This document shows, one piece after another, positions 37,667-47,682 of a DNA stretch of 64,000 bases; the first letter of the stretch is position 1; each line of letters begins with the position of its first letter. A program made the translations under genes and the position numbers. The notes under the pieces were generated by a model. That model saw only the letters and a program-made list of their open reading frames with translations. It had not been told where the DNA came from and ran no database searches. The stretch is from Pseudomonas sp. ML96 (lineage in GTDB: Bacteria; Pseudomonadota; Gammaproteobacteria; Pseudomonadales; Pseudomonadaceae), in assembly GCF_000761545.1 (NCBI RefSeq), contig NZ_JPMY01000021.1, positions 1-64,000 on the forward strand, in the 5' to 3' direction.

Positions 37667-38671
37667 CTACATGGCCCCGGGCGCACCGAAGCGCGCGATG
37701 AAGGCCGGACTGGCGCGAGTGACAAAGCCCTCGCCCTGACGCTGAATGAACAGCGCAGCCACACCCTCGCGTTCGGCGTAGGCCATGCCCTGCTCGGCTC
37801 CCAGCACCATCAGCGTGGTCGACAGGCCATCGGCGCGCAGCACCGAGGCATCCACCACGCTGACCGAAGCCAGGTCGTGCGCAACCGGCCGGCCGCTGCG
37901 CGGATCGAAGGTATGCGAGTAGCGCTTGCCGTCGACCTCGAAGTAATTACGGTAGTCGCCCGAAGTGGACAGGCCCAGGCCGTCCAACTGCAGACGCAGC
38001 TGCTCCTCGAGGCGATCGGCGCGCGGCGCCTCGATGGCGATGTTCCAGGGCGAGCCATCCGGCTTGCGCCCCACCGCCTTCAGCTCGCCGGTGACTTCCA
38101 ACAGGAAGCTATGTACGCCCAGCTCGGCCAGGCGCGCGGCGATGCGATCCACCGTGGCGCCAGCAACGATGGCGTCCAGGTCGACGCGCACGGCGGCTTC
38201 CTGGCACAGACGCTCGCCGGCGATGCGCAGGTGGCGCTGGCCGATCAGTGGCATGACTGCGGCGATCTCCTCGGCCGCCGGCACGCGCTGGCCGCGCGAC
38301 TGCGCGCCGAAGCCCCAGAGCTCCATCAGCGGCTGCACGGTCAGGTCGAAAGCGCCCGCGCTGCTGGCGGACAACTCTTCACCGAAGCGCACCAGTTCCA
38401 GCACCGGAGCAGGCATCGGCATGCAGGCCCCAGCCGGCAGGCGGTTGAAACGCGACAGCTCGGAGTCCGCGCGCCAGGTCGACATCTGCCGGTCGACCTC
38501 GGCCAATATGCCCTGCACCTCGGCCTGCAGCTGCTCCCGTGGCGGCACGCCAGCGGTCTGTACGTACTTCAGCGAATAACGGCTGCCCATGGTCGGCCCG
38601 CCGAACTCCTGCAGCGTATCGCCGCAGCCGGACAACAGCAGGATCAGGAGCAGAACGGAGAATCTGGCCAC
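37667..38671 (-). CDS. apbE: FAD:protein FMN transferase (ApbE family lipoprotein)
   Basis: The 334-residue product has a lipoprotein signal (lipobox LSGC, cysteine 16). The ApbE domain shows GPTMGSRYSLKY, FDLTVQPLMELWGFG, STSGDYRNYFEVDGKRYSHTF-type sequence ending in DPRSGRPV, and ADGLSTTLMVLG with the metal-site aspartate. It attaches FMN to threonine of flavoproteins such as NqrB and NqrC. In P. aeruginosa I remember apbE next to nqrF. Here the next gene is gap and no nqr gene is in the window. Confidence 0.9.
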   Translation of the reverse strand: MARFSVLLLILLLSGCGDTLQEFGGPTMGSRYSLKYVQTAGVPPREQLQAEVQGILAEVDRQMSTWRADSELSRFNRLPAGACMPMPAPVLELVRFGEELSASSAGAFDLTVQPLMELWGFGAQSRGQRVPAAEEIAAVMPLIGQRHLRIAGERLCQEAAVRVDLDAIVAGATVDRIAARLAELGVHSFLLEVTGELKAVGRKPDGSPWNIAIEAPRADRLEEQLRLQLDGLGLSTSGDYRNYFEVDGKRYSHTFDPRSGRPVAHDLASVSVVDASVLRADGLSTTLMVLGAEQGMAYAEREGVAALFIQRQGEGFVTRASPAFIARFGAPGAM

Positions 38672-38710
38672 ACAGGGATTCCATCGAAGTCAGGCGCAAG
38701 CCTAGGCGCA

Positions 38711-38743
38711 GAAAACGAAAACGGGAGCCGAAGCTCCCGTTTT
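38711..38743 (-). terminator. Terminator of gap
   Basis: ACGGGAGC, loop CGAA, GCTCCCGT (38721-38740); on the minus strand a TTTTCGTTTTC run follows. It lies 17 bases past the gap stop and isolates it from apbE. Confidence 0.88.
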
Positions 38744-38759
38744 GCGTGTTACCCGGCGC

Positions 38760-40211
38760 TTAGCGCGGGAAGGCCGGCGGGTTGACCCCAGCCATGTCTT
38801 CCATCACGCGAACTACCTGGCAGCTGTAGCCGAACTCGTTGTCGTACCACACGTACAGCACAACGCGGTTGTCGTTGGCGATGGTAGCTTCGGCATCGAC
38901 CACACCGGCGTGGCGCGAACCGACGAAGTCGGTGGAAACCACTTCCTGCGACTGGACGAAGTCGATCTGCTTCTGCAGGTCGGAGTGCATGGCCATCTGG
39001 CGCAGGTACTCGTTGATCTCTTCGCGAGTAGTGGCCTTCTCCAGGTTCAGGTTGAGGATGGCCATGGAGACGTTCGGCGTCGGTACGCGGATGGCGTTGC
39101 CGGTCAGCTTGCCTTTCAGTACCGGCAGAGCCTTGGCGGCTGCAGTGGCGGCACCGGTCTCGGTGATCACCATGTTCAGCGCGGCGCTGCGGCCACGACG
39201 GCTGCCTTTGTGGAAGTTGTCGATCAGGTTCTGGTCGTTGGTGTACGAGTGAACGGTTTCGACGTGGCCGTTGACGATGCCGTACTGGTCATTCACGGCT
39301 TTCAGCACCGGCACGATGGCGTTGGTGGTGCAGGAAGCAGCGGAGATGATCTTGTCGTCAGCGGTGATTTCGCTGTGGTTGATGCCGTGCACGATGTTCT
39401 TCAGCGCGCCCTTGCCCGGTGCGGTCAGAACCACGCGATCGACACCCGGGCAGGCCAGGTGCTGACCCAGGCCCTCGGCATCACGCCAGACGCCGGTGTT
39501 GTCGACCAGCAGGGCGTTCTTGATGCCGTACTGGGTGTAGTCGACTTCCTTCGGGTCCTTGGCATAGATCACCTGGATCAGGTTGCCGTTGGCAGTCAGG
39601 GTGTTGTTTTCTTCGTCGATGGTGATGGTGCCATCGAACTTGCCGTGTACCGAGTCACGACGCAGCAGGCTGGCGCGCTTGACCAGGTCGTTGCTGGCGC
39701 CCTTACGGACGACGATGGCACGCAGACGCAGGCCGTCGCCACCACCGGTTTTCTCGATCAGGATGCGCGCCAGCAGGCGGCCGATGCGGCCGAAGCCGTA
39801 CAGAACCACGTCGGTGCCTTCACGGGCAGCGCCATTCTGCTTGCCAACCACGTCGGCCAGCTCGTCCTTGACGAACTGCTCGACGGCACGGCCATTGCCT
39901 TCGGTCTTGAACTTGCTGGCCATCTTACCCAGGTCCACGGAAGCGGCGCCCAGCTTGAGCTCGCTCATGGCCTTGAGGATCGGGAAGGTATCGTGCACCG
40001 ACAGCTCGCTGCCTTCGTCAGCCAGGCGGTGACGGGCGAAGCGATGGGCTTTGAGGATGTCGATCACCGAACGGTTGATCAGACCACGGCCGTAGATCGA
40101 GGTCACCACGCTGTTGTTGCGGTAGAGCTGACCGATCATAGGAATCATCGCTTCTGCGAGGGCTTCACGATCGATCCACTCACCGAGACACTGGTCGGGC
40201 TTCTGGGTCAC
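38760..40211 (-). CDS. gap: Glyceraldehyde-3-phosphate dehydrogenase, long form
   Basis: I chose GTG 40211 (VTQKPDQCLGEWIDREALAE) because GGAAGG lies 9 bases upstream; the product has 483 residues. Residues 1-130 are an extra N-terminal domain not found in the usual 335-residue GAPDH. The NAD domain starts at VVLYGFGRIGRLLARIL, and the catalytic cysteine is in SAASCTTNAIVPVLKA. The best reading is the long GAPDH class of Pseudomonas, which I remember next to mfd in P. aeruginosa. Whether it favours glycolysis or gluconeogenesis cannot be seen. Confidence 0.9.
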   Translation of the reverse strand: MTQKPDQCLGEWIDREALAEAMIPMIGQLYRNNSVVTSIYGRGLINRSVIDILKAHRFARHRLADEGSELSVHDTFPILKAMSELKLGAASVDLGKMASKFKTEGNGRAVEQFVKDELADVVGKQNGAAREGTDVVLYGFGRIGRLLARILIEKTGGGDGLRLRAIVVRKGASNDLVKRASLLRRDSVHGKFDGTITIDEENNTLTANGNLIQVIYAKDPKEVDYTQYGIKNALLVDNTGVWRDAEGLGQHLACPGVDRVVLTAPGKGALKNIVHGINHSEITADDKIISAASCTTNAIVPVLKAVNDQYGIVNGHVETVHSYTNDQNLIDNFHKGSRRGRSAALNMVITETGAATAAAKALPVLKGKLTGNAIRVPTPNVSMAILNLNLEKATTREEINEYLRQMAMHSDLQKQIDFVQSQEVVSTDFVGSRHAGVVDAEATIANDNRVVLYVWYDNEFGYSCQVVRVMEDMAGVNPPAFPR

Positions 40212-40254
40212 GGGCAATTACCTTCCACATGTAGGGGCTGAAAAAAGGGGCTAC

Positions 40255-40283
40255 ATTATGACGGCGCCCACTGCGCTGAGCAA
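40255..40283 (-). promoter_or_regulatory. Sigma-70 promoter of gap
   Basis: TTGCTC (40283-40278), 17 bases, CATAAT (40260-40255) on the minus strand; start near 40248, about 37 nt before the GTG. Confidence 0.65.
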
Positions 40284-40364
40284 TGTGCGCCCGTCGTAAC
40301 TGACAGTGGATGCCTCGCCTCGTTACAATTGCCGCCTTCTTTTTCGCCTGGGGCCGCGACACCC

Positions 40365-43300
40365 GTGTCCGTACTGCACTTGCCGAAACTGCCGGGCGCC
40401 GCCGGCAAACAGCACTGGGGCAACCTGCCCGGCGCCGCGCTGAGCCTGGCCGTGGCCGAGGCGGCCAGCGCCGCCAAGCGCTTCACCCTGCTGCTGACCG
40501 CCGACAGCCAGAGCGCCGAGCGCCTGCAGGAAGAGCTGGCGTTCTTCGCCCCGGACCTGCCGGTACTGCACTTCCCAGACTGGGAAACCCTGCCCTACGA
40601 CGTGTTTTCGCCGCACCAGGACATCATCTCCCAGCGTATTGCCACCCTCTATCGCCTGCCGGAGATCAAGCACGGTGTGCTGGTGGTGCCGATTGCCACC
40701 GCCCTGCACCGCCTGGCACCGACCCGCTTCCTGCTCGGCTCCGGCCTGCTGCTGGACGTCGGCCAGAAGCTCGACGTCGAGGAAATGCGCGCACGCCTGG
40801 AAGCCGCCGGCTACCGCTGCGTGGACACCGTCTACGAGCACGGCGAGTTCGCCGTGCGCGGCGCGCTGATCGACCTGTTCCCCATGGGCAGCGACACGCC
40901 CTACCGCATCGACCTGTTCGACGACGAGATCGAGACCCTGCGCACCTTCGACCCGGAGACCCAGCGCTCGGTGGACAAGGTGGAGTCGATCCGCCTGCTG
41001 CCGGCCCGCGAGTTCCCGCTGGAGAAGAAGGCCGTCACCGACTTCCGCGGGCGCTTCCGCGAGCGCTTCGACGTCGATTTCCGCCGCTGCCCGATCTACC
41101 AGGACCTCGCATCCGGCATCACCCCGGCCGGTATCGAGTACTACCTGCCGCTGTTCTTCGAGGAAACCGGCACCCTGTTCGACTACCTGCCGGGCGACAC
41201 CCAGGTGTTCTCCCTGCCGGGTATCGAGCAGGCCGCCGAGCAGTTCTGGACCGACGCACGCAACCGCTACGAGGACCGCCGCGTCGACCCCGAGCGCCCG
41301 CTGCTGCCGCCGGCCGACATCTTCCTGCCGGTAGAAGACTGCTTCGCCCGCCTGAAGAACTGGCCGCGCGTGGTAGTCAGCCAGGAAGATGTGGAAGTCG
41401 GCGTCGGCCGCGAGCGCTTCGACGCCCGCGCCCTGCCGGATCTGGCGATCCAGGCCAAGGCGACCGAGCCGCTGGCCGCCCTGCGCCGCTTTATCGAGGA
41501 ATACCCGGGCCGCGTGCTGTTCAGCGCCGAGTCCGCCGGCCGCCGCGAGGTGCTGCTGGAACTGCTGGCGCGGCTCAAGCTCAAGCCCATCGAAGTGGCC
41601 GGCTGGAAGGAGTTCACTGACAGCCGCGAGCGCCTGGCCATCTGCATCGCCCCGCTGGACGAGGGTCTGCTGCTCGACAAGATCGCCCTGGTCGCCGAAA
41701 GCCCGCTGTTCGGCCAGAGGGTGATGCAACGCCGCCGCCGCGAGAAATCGCGCGATGGCGGCGACAACGTGATCAAGAACCTCACCGAGCTGCGCGAAGG
41801 CGCGCCGGTGGTGCATATCGACCACGGCGTCGGCCGCTACCTGGGCCTGGTGACCATGGAGTTCGACGGCCAGGCCGCCGAATTCCTCGCCCTGATGTAC
41901 GCCGAGGAAGCCAAGCTCTACGTGCCGGTGGCCAGCCTGCACCTGATCGCCCGCTACACCGGCAGCGACGACGCCCTGGCGCCGCTGCATCGCCTCGGCT
42001 CGGAAACCTGGCAGAAGGCCAAGCGCAAGGCTGCCGAGCAGGTGCGCGATGTGGCCGCCGAGCTGCTCGACATCTACGCCCGCCGCGCCGCCCGCGAAGG
42101 CTATGCCTTCAAGGACCCGGCCGCCGACTACGCCACCTTCAGCGCCGGCTTCCCCTTCGAGGAGACCCCGGACCAGCAGAACGCCATCGACGCCGTGCGT
42201 GAGGACATGCTCGCGGCCAAGCCGATGGATCGCCTGGTCTGCGGCGACGTCGGCTTTGGCAAAACCGAAGTGGCCATGCGCGCGGCCTTTATCGCCGTGC
42301 ACAGCGGCCGCCAGGTGGCGGTGCTGGTACCGACCACCCTGCTCGCCCAGCAGCACTACAACAGCTTCCGCGACCGCTTCGCCGACTGGCCGGTGACGGT
42401 CGAGGTGATGAGCCGCTTCAAGTCGGCCAAGGAAGTCAACGAGGCGGTGGCCAAGCTGGCCGAGGGCAAGATCGATATCGTCATCGGCACCCACAAACTG
42501 CTGCAGGACGATGTGCGCTTCAAGGACCTGGGCCTGTGCATCATCGACGAAGAGCACCGCTTCGGCGTGCGCCAGAAGGAGCAGCTCAAGGCCCTGCGCA
42601 GCGAAGTCGACATCCTCACCCTGACCGCCACACCGATCCCGCGCACGCTGAACATGGCGGTGTCGGGCATGCGCGACCTGTCGATCATCGCCACCCCGCC
42701 GGCACGCCGGCTGTCGGTACGCACCTTCGTCATGGAGCAGCACGACTCGGTGATCAAGGAGGCGCTGCTGCGCGAACTACTGCGCGGCGGCCAGGTGTAC
42801 TACCTGCACAACGACGTGAAGACCATCGAGAAGTGCGCCGCCGACCTGGCCGCACTGGTGCCAGAGGCACGTATCGGTATCGGCCACGGGCAGATGCACG
42901 AGCGCGACCTGGAGCGCGTGATGAGCGACTTCTACCACAAGCGCTTCAACGTGCTGATCGCCTCGACAATCATCGAGACCGGCATCGACGTGCCCAGCGC
43001 CAACACCATCCTCATCGAGCGCGCCGACAAGTTCGGCCTGGCCCAGCTGCACCAGTTGCGCGGCCGGGTCGGCCGTAGCCACCACCAGGCCTATGCCTAC
43101 CTGCTCACGCCGCCACGCAAGGGCATGACCGAGGACGCACAGAAGCGTCTGGAAGCCATCGCCAACGCCCAGGACCTGGGCGCCGGCTTCGTCCTGGCGA
43201 CCCACGACCTGGAAATTCGTGGCGCCGGTGAGCTGCTCGGCGACGGCCAGAGCGGGCAAATCCAGGCGGTCGGCTTCACGCTCTACATGGAGATGCTCGA

Positions 43301-43796
43301 ACGCGCGGTGAAAGCCATCCGCAAGGGCGAGCAACCGAACCTGGAGCAGCCGCTGGGCGGCGGCGCCGAGATCAACCTGCGGGTGCCGGCGCTGATTCCC
43401 GACGACTATCTGCCGGATGTGCACAGCCGTCTGATCCTCTACAAGCGCATCGCCAACGCCGCCGACGAAGACGGCCTGAAGGAGCTGCAGGTGGAGATGA
43501 TCGACCGCTTCGGCCTACTGCCGGAGGCGACCAAGAACCTGATGCGTCTGACCCTGCTCAAGCTGCAGGCGGAGAAGCTCGGCATCAAGAAAGTCGACGC
43601 TGGCCCGCAAGGCGGCCGCATCGAGTTCGCCGCCGATACCAGCGTCGACCCACTGGTGCTGATCAAGCTGATCCAGAGCCAACCGAATCGCTATAAGTTC
43701 GAAGGCGCCACCCTGTTCAAATTCCAGGTGCCGATGGAGCGCCCGGAAGAACGTTTCAATACCCTGGAGGCGCTGCTGGAGCGCCTCGCCCCGTAA
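40365..43796 (+). CDS. mfd: Transcription-repair coupling factor Mfd
   Basis: From GTG 40365 (VSVLHLPKLPGAAGKQHWGN) the product has 1143 residues, close to E. coli Mfd (1148). Layout: UvrB-like N-terminal part (1-330), the RNA polymerase-interacting domain (about 470-545, with HIDHGVGRYLGL), the RecG-like helicase (about 600-950: GDVGFGKTEVAMRAAF, DEEHRFGVRQKE, TATPIPRTLNMA), and the C-terminal TRCF domain (about 1000-1110). It removes stalled RNA polymerase and recruits UvrA. Confidence 0.97.
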   Translation: MSVLHLPKLPGAAGKQHWGNLPGAALSLAVAEAASAAKRFTLLLTADSQSAERLQEELAFFAPDLPVLHFPDWETLPYDVFSPHQDIISQRIATLYRLPEIKHGVLVVPIATALHRLAPTRFLLGSGLLLDVGQKLDVEEMRARLEAAGYRCVDTVYEHGEFAVRGALIDLFPMGSDTPYRIDLFDDEIETLRTFDPETQRSVDKVESIRLLPAREFPLEKKAVTDFRGRFRERFDVDFRRCPIYQDLASGITPAGIEYYLPLFFEETGTLFDYLPGDTQVFSLPGIEQAAEQFWTDARNRYEDRRVDPERPLLPPADIFLPVEDCFARLKNWPRVVVSQEDVEVGVGRERFDARALPDLAIQAKATEPLAALRRFIEEYPGRVLFSAESAGRREVLLELLARLKLKPIEVAGWKEFTDSRERLAICIAPLDEGLLLDKIALVAESPLFGQRVMQRRRREKSRDGGDNVIKNLTELREGAPVVHIDHGVGRYLGLVTMEFDGQAAEFLALMYAEEAKLYVPVASLHLIARYTGSDDALAPLHRLGSETWQKAKRKAAEQVRDVAAELLDIYARRAAREGYAFKDPAADYATFSAGFPFEETPDQQNAIDAVREDMLAAKPMDRLVCGDVGFGKTEVAMRAAFIAVHSGRQVAVLVPTTLLAQQHYNSFRDRFADWPVTVEVMSRFKSAKEVNEAVAKLAEGKIDIVIGTHKLLQDDVRFKDLGLCIIDEEHRFGVRQKEQLKALRSEVDILTLTATPIPRTLNMAVSGMRDLSIIATPPARRLSVRTFVMEQHDSVIKEALLRELLRGGQVYYLHNDVKTIEKCAADLAALVPEARIGIGHGQMHERDLERVMSDFYHKRFNVLIASTIIETGIDVPSANTILIERADKFGLAQLHQLRGRVGRSHHQAYAYLLTPPRKGMTEDAQKRLEAIANAQDLGAGFVLATHDLEIRGAGELLGDGQSGQIQAVGFTLYMEMLERAVKAIRKGEQPNLEQPLGGGAEINLRVPALIPDDYLPDVHSRLILYKRIANAADEDGLKELQVEMIDRFGLLPEATKNLMRLTLLKLQAEKLGIKKVDAGPQGGRIEFAADTSVDPLVLIKLIQSQPNRYKFEGATLFKFQVPMERPEERFNTLEALLERLAP

Positions 43797-43816
43797 TACT
43801 TTTAAAGGACTGACCC

Positions 43817-44341
43817 ATGCGCGTGCTTCGCCCCCTCTTCCTGCTGCTCTGCCTGATGGCCCCGCAGGCCTTCGCCGACGGCCTGTTCCAGATCGAAGTC
43901 ATCGTCTTCCGCCAGGGTGGCGAAGCACTTTCTACCAGCCAGCCGGCCCCGGATGACTGGGCCGTGGGCGCCAACCCGATCGCCGACAACGAGCGCGGCA
44001 CCGCACTGGACGGCGAGGCGGCCAAACTCAACCCGGGCAACGGCTACGAAGTGCTGCTGCACAAGGCCTGGGCGCAGAACCTCAGCGCCGTGCAGGACAA
44101 AGCCTCGCTGAGCACCGGCAACGAGCAGTTCGGCCACTTCCCGGTAGAGGGCGTGGTGACCCTGAGCGAACAGCAGCGCCTGGTCGACCTGCAGGCAGAC
44201 TTCTGGATCAACCGCTTCGACAACGACGGCCTGCTCACCGGCAGCGAGCGCGTGCGGCAGAAGACCCGCCTCAAGCTGGGCGAGCTGACCTACCTGGACA
44301 ACGGCAGCCTGGGCGTACTGGTGAAAGTCACCCAGCCCTGA
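43817..44341 (+). CDS. csiV: CsiV-family periplasmic protein
   Basis: The 174-residue product has a signal peptide (MRVLRPLFLLLCLMAPQAFA) and then FQIEVIVFRQGGEA, the start of the CsiV family, with LVDLQADFWINRFDNDG further on. In Vibrio cholerae CsiV binds peptidoglycan and activates the envelope-stress GTPase-like VxrA pathway or H-NS-independent adhesion; for Pseudomonas the role is not known to me. It follows mfd by 20 bases and is probably co-transcribed. Confidence 0.8.
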   Translation: MRVLRPLFLLLCLMAPQAFADGLFQIEVIVFRQGGEALSTSQPAPDDWAVGANPIADNERGTALDGEAAKLNPGNGYEVLLHKAWAQNLSAVQDKASLSTGNEQFGHFPVEGVVTLSEQQRLVDLQADFWINRFDNDGLLTGSERVRQKTRLKLGELTYLDNGSLGVLVKVTQP

Positions 44342-44354
44342 TTGCACAGCTGCA

Positions 44355-44383
44355 CAAAAAAGCCCCGCAATGCGGGGCTTTTT
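44355..44383. terminator. Terminator between csiV and the phosphorylase gene
   Basis: AGCCCCGCA/TGCGGGGCT (44361-44379) with A run before and TTTTT after; serves both convergent genes. Confidence 0.9.
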
Positions 44384-44397
44384 CATCTGTGCTCGAA

Positions 44398-46156
<1,759 letters not shown>

Positions 46157-46166
46157 AGAAGCGTCC

Positions 46167-46691
46167 TTAAGCGAGATCGGCCGTCGCCCACTGCGGGCAC
46201 GGCGCCTCGTCGATCATTACCGCGCAGTGCGGCGGTACAAGAGGGAAAAGATCTAGCAGGTCGGCGTTGCGCAGGCGCACGCAGCCGTGGGACAGCGGCA
46301 CGCCCATGGGTTGGGTGTCCGGCGTGCCATGCAGATAGATGTAGCGGCGGAAGGTGTCGACCTGGCCCAGGCGATTGACGCCTGGCTCGCATCCGCTGAG
46401 CCAGAGAATGCGGGTAAGAATCCAGTCGCGGCCGGGGAACTGTGTATCCAGCGCCTCGGACCAGACCTCGCCGGTCCAGCGCCGCCCGCGCAACACCGAG
46501 CCAAGCGGCAGGCCGTCACCGATCTTCGCGCGCACCTGATGACGGCCACGCGGCGTACAGTTGGAGCCACTCTGCTCGCCAGCGCCATTCAATGCGGTGG
46601 ATACCGGCAGGCGCAGACATAGCTGCCCGTCGGCGAAGCCGTACAGGCACTGGTCGGCAATGGAGATATGCAGGAAATCGAGTGGGCGCAT
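46167..46691 (-). CDS. L,D-transpeptidase (YkuD domain) without a signal peptide
   Basis: The 174-residue protein has the YkuD catalytic motif: histidine in YLHGTPDTQPMGVPLSHGCVRL-type sequence, with the nucleophile cysteine in SHGCVRL. The start (MRPLDFLHISIADQCLYGFA) has no signal peptide or membrane helix, and no upstream in-frame start would supply one. It lies 10 bases before nagZ, whose product is cytoplasmic, so it may act on recycled wall fragments or be exported by an unrecognised way. It is absent at this place in P. aeruginosa as I remember it. Confidence 0.82.
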   Translation of the reverse strand: MRPLDFLHISIADQCLYGFADGQLCLRLPVSTALNGAGEQSGSNCTPRGRHQVRAKIGDGLPLGSVLRGRRWTGEVWSEALDTQFPGRDWILTRILWLSGCEPGVNRLGQVDTFRRYIYLHGTPDTQPMGVPLSHGCVRLRNADLLDLFPLVPPHCAVMIDEAPCPQWATADLA

Positions 46692-46731
46692 GGGCCGCTA
46701 GCTTAGCCCATCGACCCACTCGGGCACAGCA

Positions 46732-47439
46732 TCAGACAGCCTTGGCGGCGACCTGAACCTTGCTGCGTGGCTTGAACTGGGCAGTGGCCAGCGCCTCGTC
46801 GCTCACACCACTCTCGGCACGCATGCCGGCGGCGAGGAACGGCACCATCAGACGCATCACCTGCTCGATCGAGGTATCCACGCCGAAATCGTTCTCCGCC
46901 ATGCCACGCAGCGCCTTGATACCGGACATGCTGAACGCTGCGGCGCCAAGCATGAAATGCACACGCCAGAAGATCTCCAGCGGCGGCAGCTTAGGTGCCA
47001 CCTCATTGAGCAGCAGCATGTAGCGGCGGAAGACCTTGCCGTACACCTCTTCCAGATACTTGCGCAGGTGCCCCTGGCTCTGGCTGAAGGCCAGGCCGAG
47101 CAGGCGCATGAAGATGGACAGGTCGTTGCCGCTGCGCGGCTTCACCGCCAGGGCCTGCTCCACCAGCATCTCCAGCAGCTCTTCCAGGCTGGGCTTGGCT
47201 TCCGGCTTGGCCTGACGGCGATCGAGCTCACGCTCGAGGCTGATACAGAACGGCCCGAGGAAACGCGAGAACACCGCCTGAATTAGCGCTTTCTTGGAGC
47301 CGAAATGGTAATTGACGGCCGCCAGGTTGACCCCGGCCTTGCTGGTGATCAGCCGCAGCGAAGTCTCGGCAAAGCCCTTCTCCGCAAACAGCTGCTCTGC
47401 AGCATCCAATATGCGCTCAACGGTTTCTGATTGAGCCAT
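46732..47439 (-). CDS. psrA: TetR-family regulator PsrA
   Basis: From ATG 47439 (MAQSETVERILDAAEQLFAE) the product has 235 residues. The N-terminal helix-turn-helix includes RLITSKAGVNLAAVNYHFGSKKAL-type sequence (about 30-55), and the rest is the ligand-binding part. PsrA senses long-chain fatty acids, represses fadBA5 and activates rpoS in P. aeruginosa and P. putida. Two perfect PsrA operators overlap its promoter, so it represses itself. It lies next to lexA as in P. aeruginosa. Confidence 0.95.
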   Translation of the reverse strand: MAQSETVERILDAAEQLFAEKGFAETSLRLITSKAGVNLAAVNYHFGSKKALIQAVFSRFLGPFCISLERELDRRQAKPEAKPSLEELLEMLVEQALAVKPRSGNDLSIFMRLLGLAFSQSQGHLRKYLEEVYGKVFRRYMLLLNEVAPKLPPLEIFWRVHFMLGAAAFSMSGIKALRGMAENDFGVDTSIEQVMRLMVPFLAAGMRAESGVSDEALATAQFKPRSKVQVAAKAV

Positions 47440-47454
47440 GACATCCTCGCCAGA

Positions 47455-47468
47455 CAAACACTTGTTTG
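47455..47468 (-). promoter_or_regulatory. PsrA operator 1
   Basis: CAAAC-ACTT-GTTTG fits the PsrA consensus G/CAAAC(N2-4)GTTTG/C exactly. It lies 16 bases before the psrA start and covers the transcription start region. Confidence 0.88.
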
Positions 47469-47499
47469 AAACATACGTTTCAGAATATTGCCCTGTCAA
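47468..47499 (-). promoter_or_regulatory. psrA promoter with PsrA operator 2
   Basis: GAAAC-ATAC-GTTTC (47468-47481) is a second perfect PsrA box, sharing one base with the first. On the minus strand TTGACA (47499-47494) and TATGTT (47475-47470) at 18 bases form the promoter, so the box covers the -10. Confidence 0.82.
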
Positions 47500-47621
47500 G
47501 TCTGGCAGGACCAATCATGGCCGGCCGGTCACGCATTTAACCATAGGCGAGACAGGCAAAAGCCGAGCCCACTGCGCCGAACGGCAGAAATGGCCGTTTT
47601 GCCTTAGATAGAAAAGAGGTG

Positions 47622-47649
47622 TTGCCAGAGACGAATCACTGTATATAAT
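47622..47649 (+). promoter_or_regulatory. lexA promoter
   Basis: TTGCCA (47622-47627), 16 bases, TATAAT (47644-47649). The first SOS box overlaps the -10, so LexA bound there blocks RNA polymerase. Confidence 0.82.
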
Positions 47650-47654
47650 CACAG
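47639..47654 (+). promoter_or_regulatory. LexA (SOS) box 1
   Basis: CTG-N10-CAG (ctgtatataatcacag), a full match to the gammaproteobacterial LexA site, over the -10 of the lexA promoter. Confidence 0.93.
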
Positions 47655-47657
47655 CAA

Positions 47658-47673
47658 CTGTATAAACAGACAG
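47658..47673 (+). promoter_or_regulatory. LexA (SOS) box 2
   Basis: CTG-N10-CAG (ctgtataaacagacag), 3 bases after the first box and 9 before the lexA ATG, where it covers the transcription start. Two sites in tandem fit tight self-control of lexA-sulA. Confidence 0.9.
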
Positions 47674-47682
47674 ACCGCCAGC

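Noticed and set aside
37667..38671. ApbE lacking a key lysine in its AxGxxxD motif
   Set aside because: The E. coli ApbE, as I remember it, also lacks the lysine at that place, so the difference is normal in the family.
40323..42743. An 806-codon open frame opposite mfd
   Set aside because: It is antisense to a clear full-length mfd with all motifs, and its product has no recognisable family.
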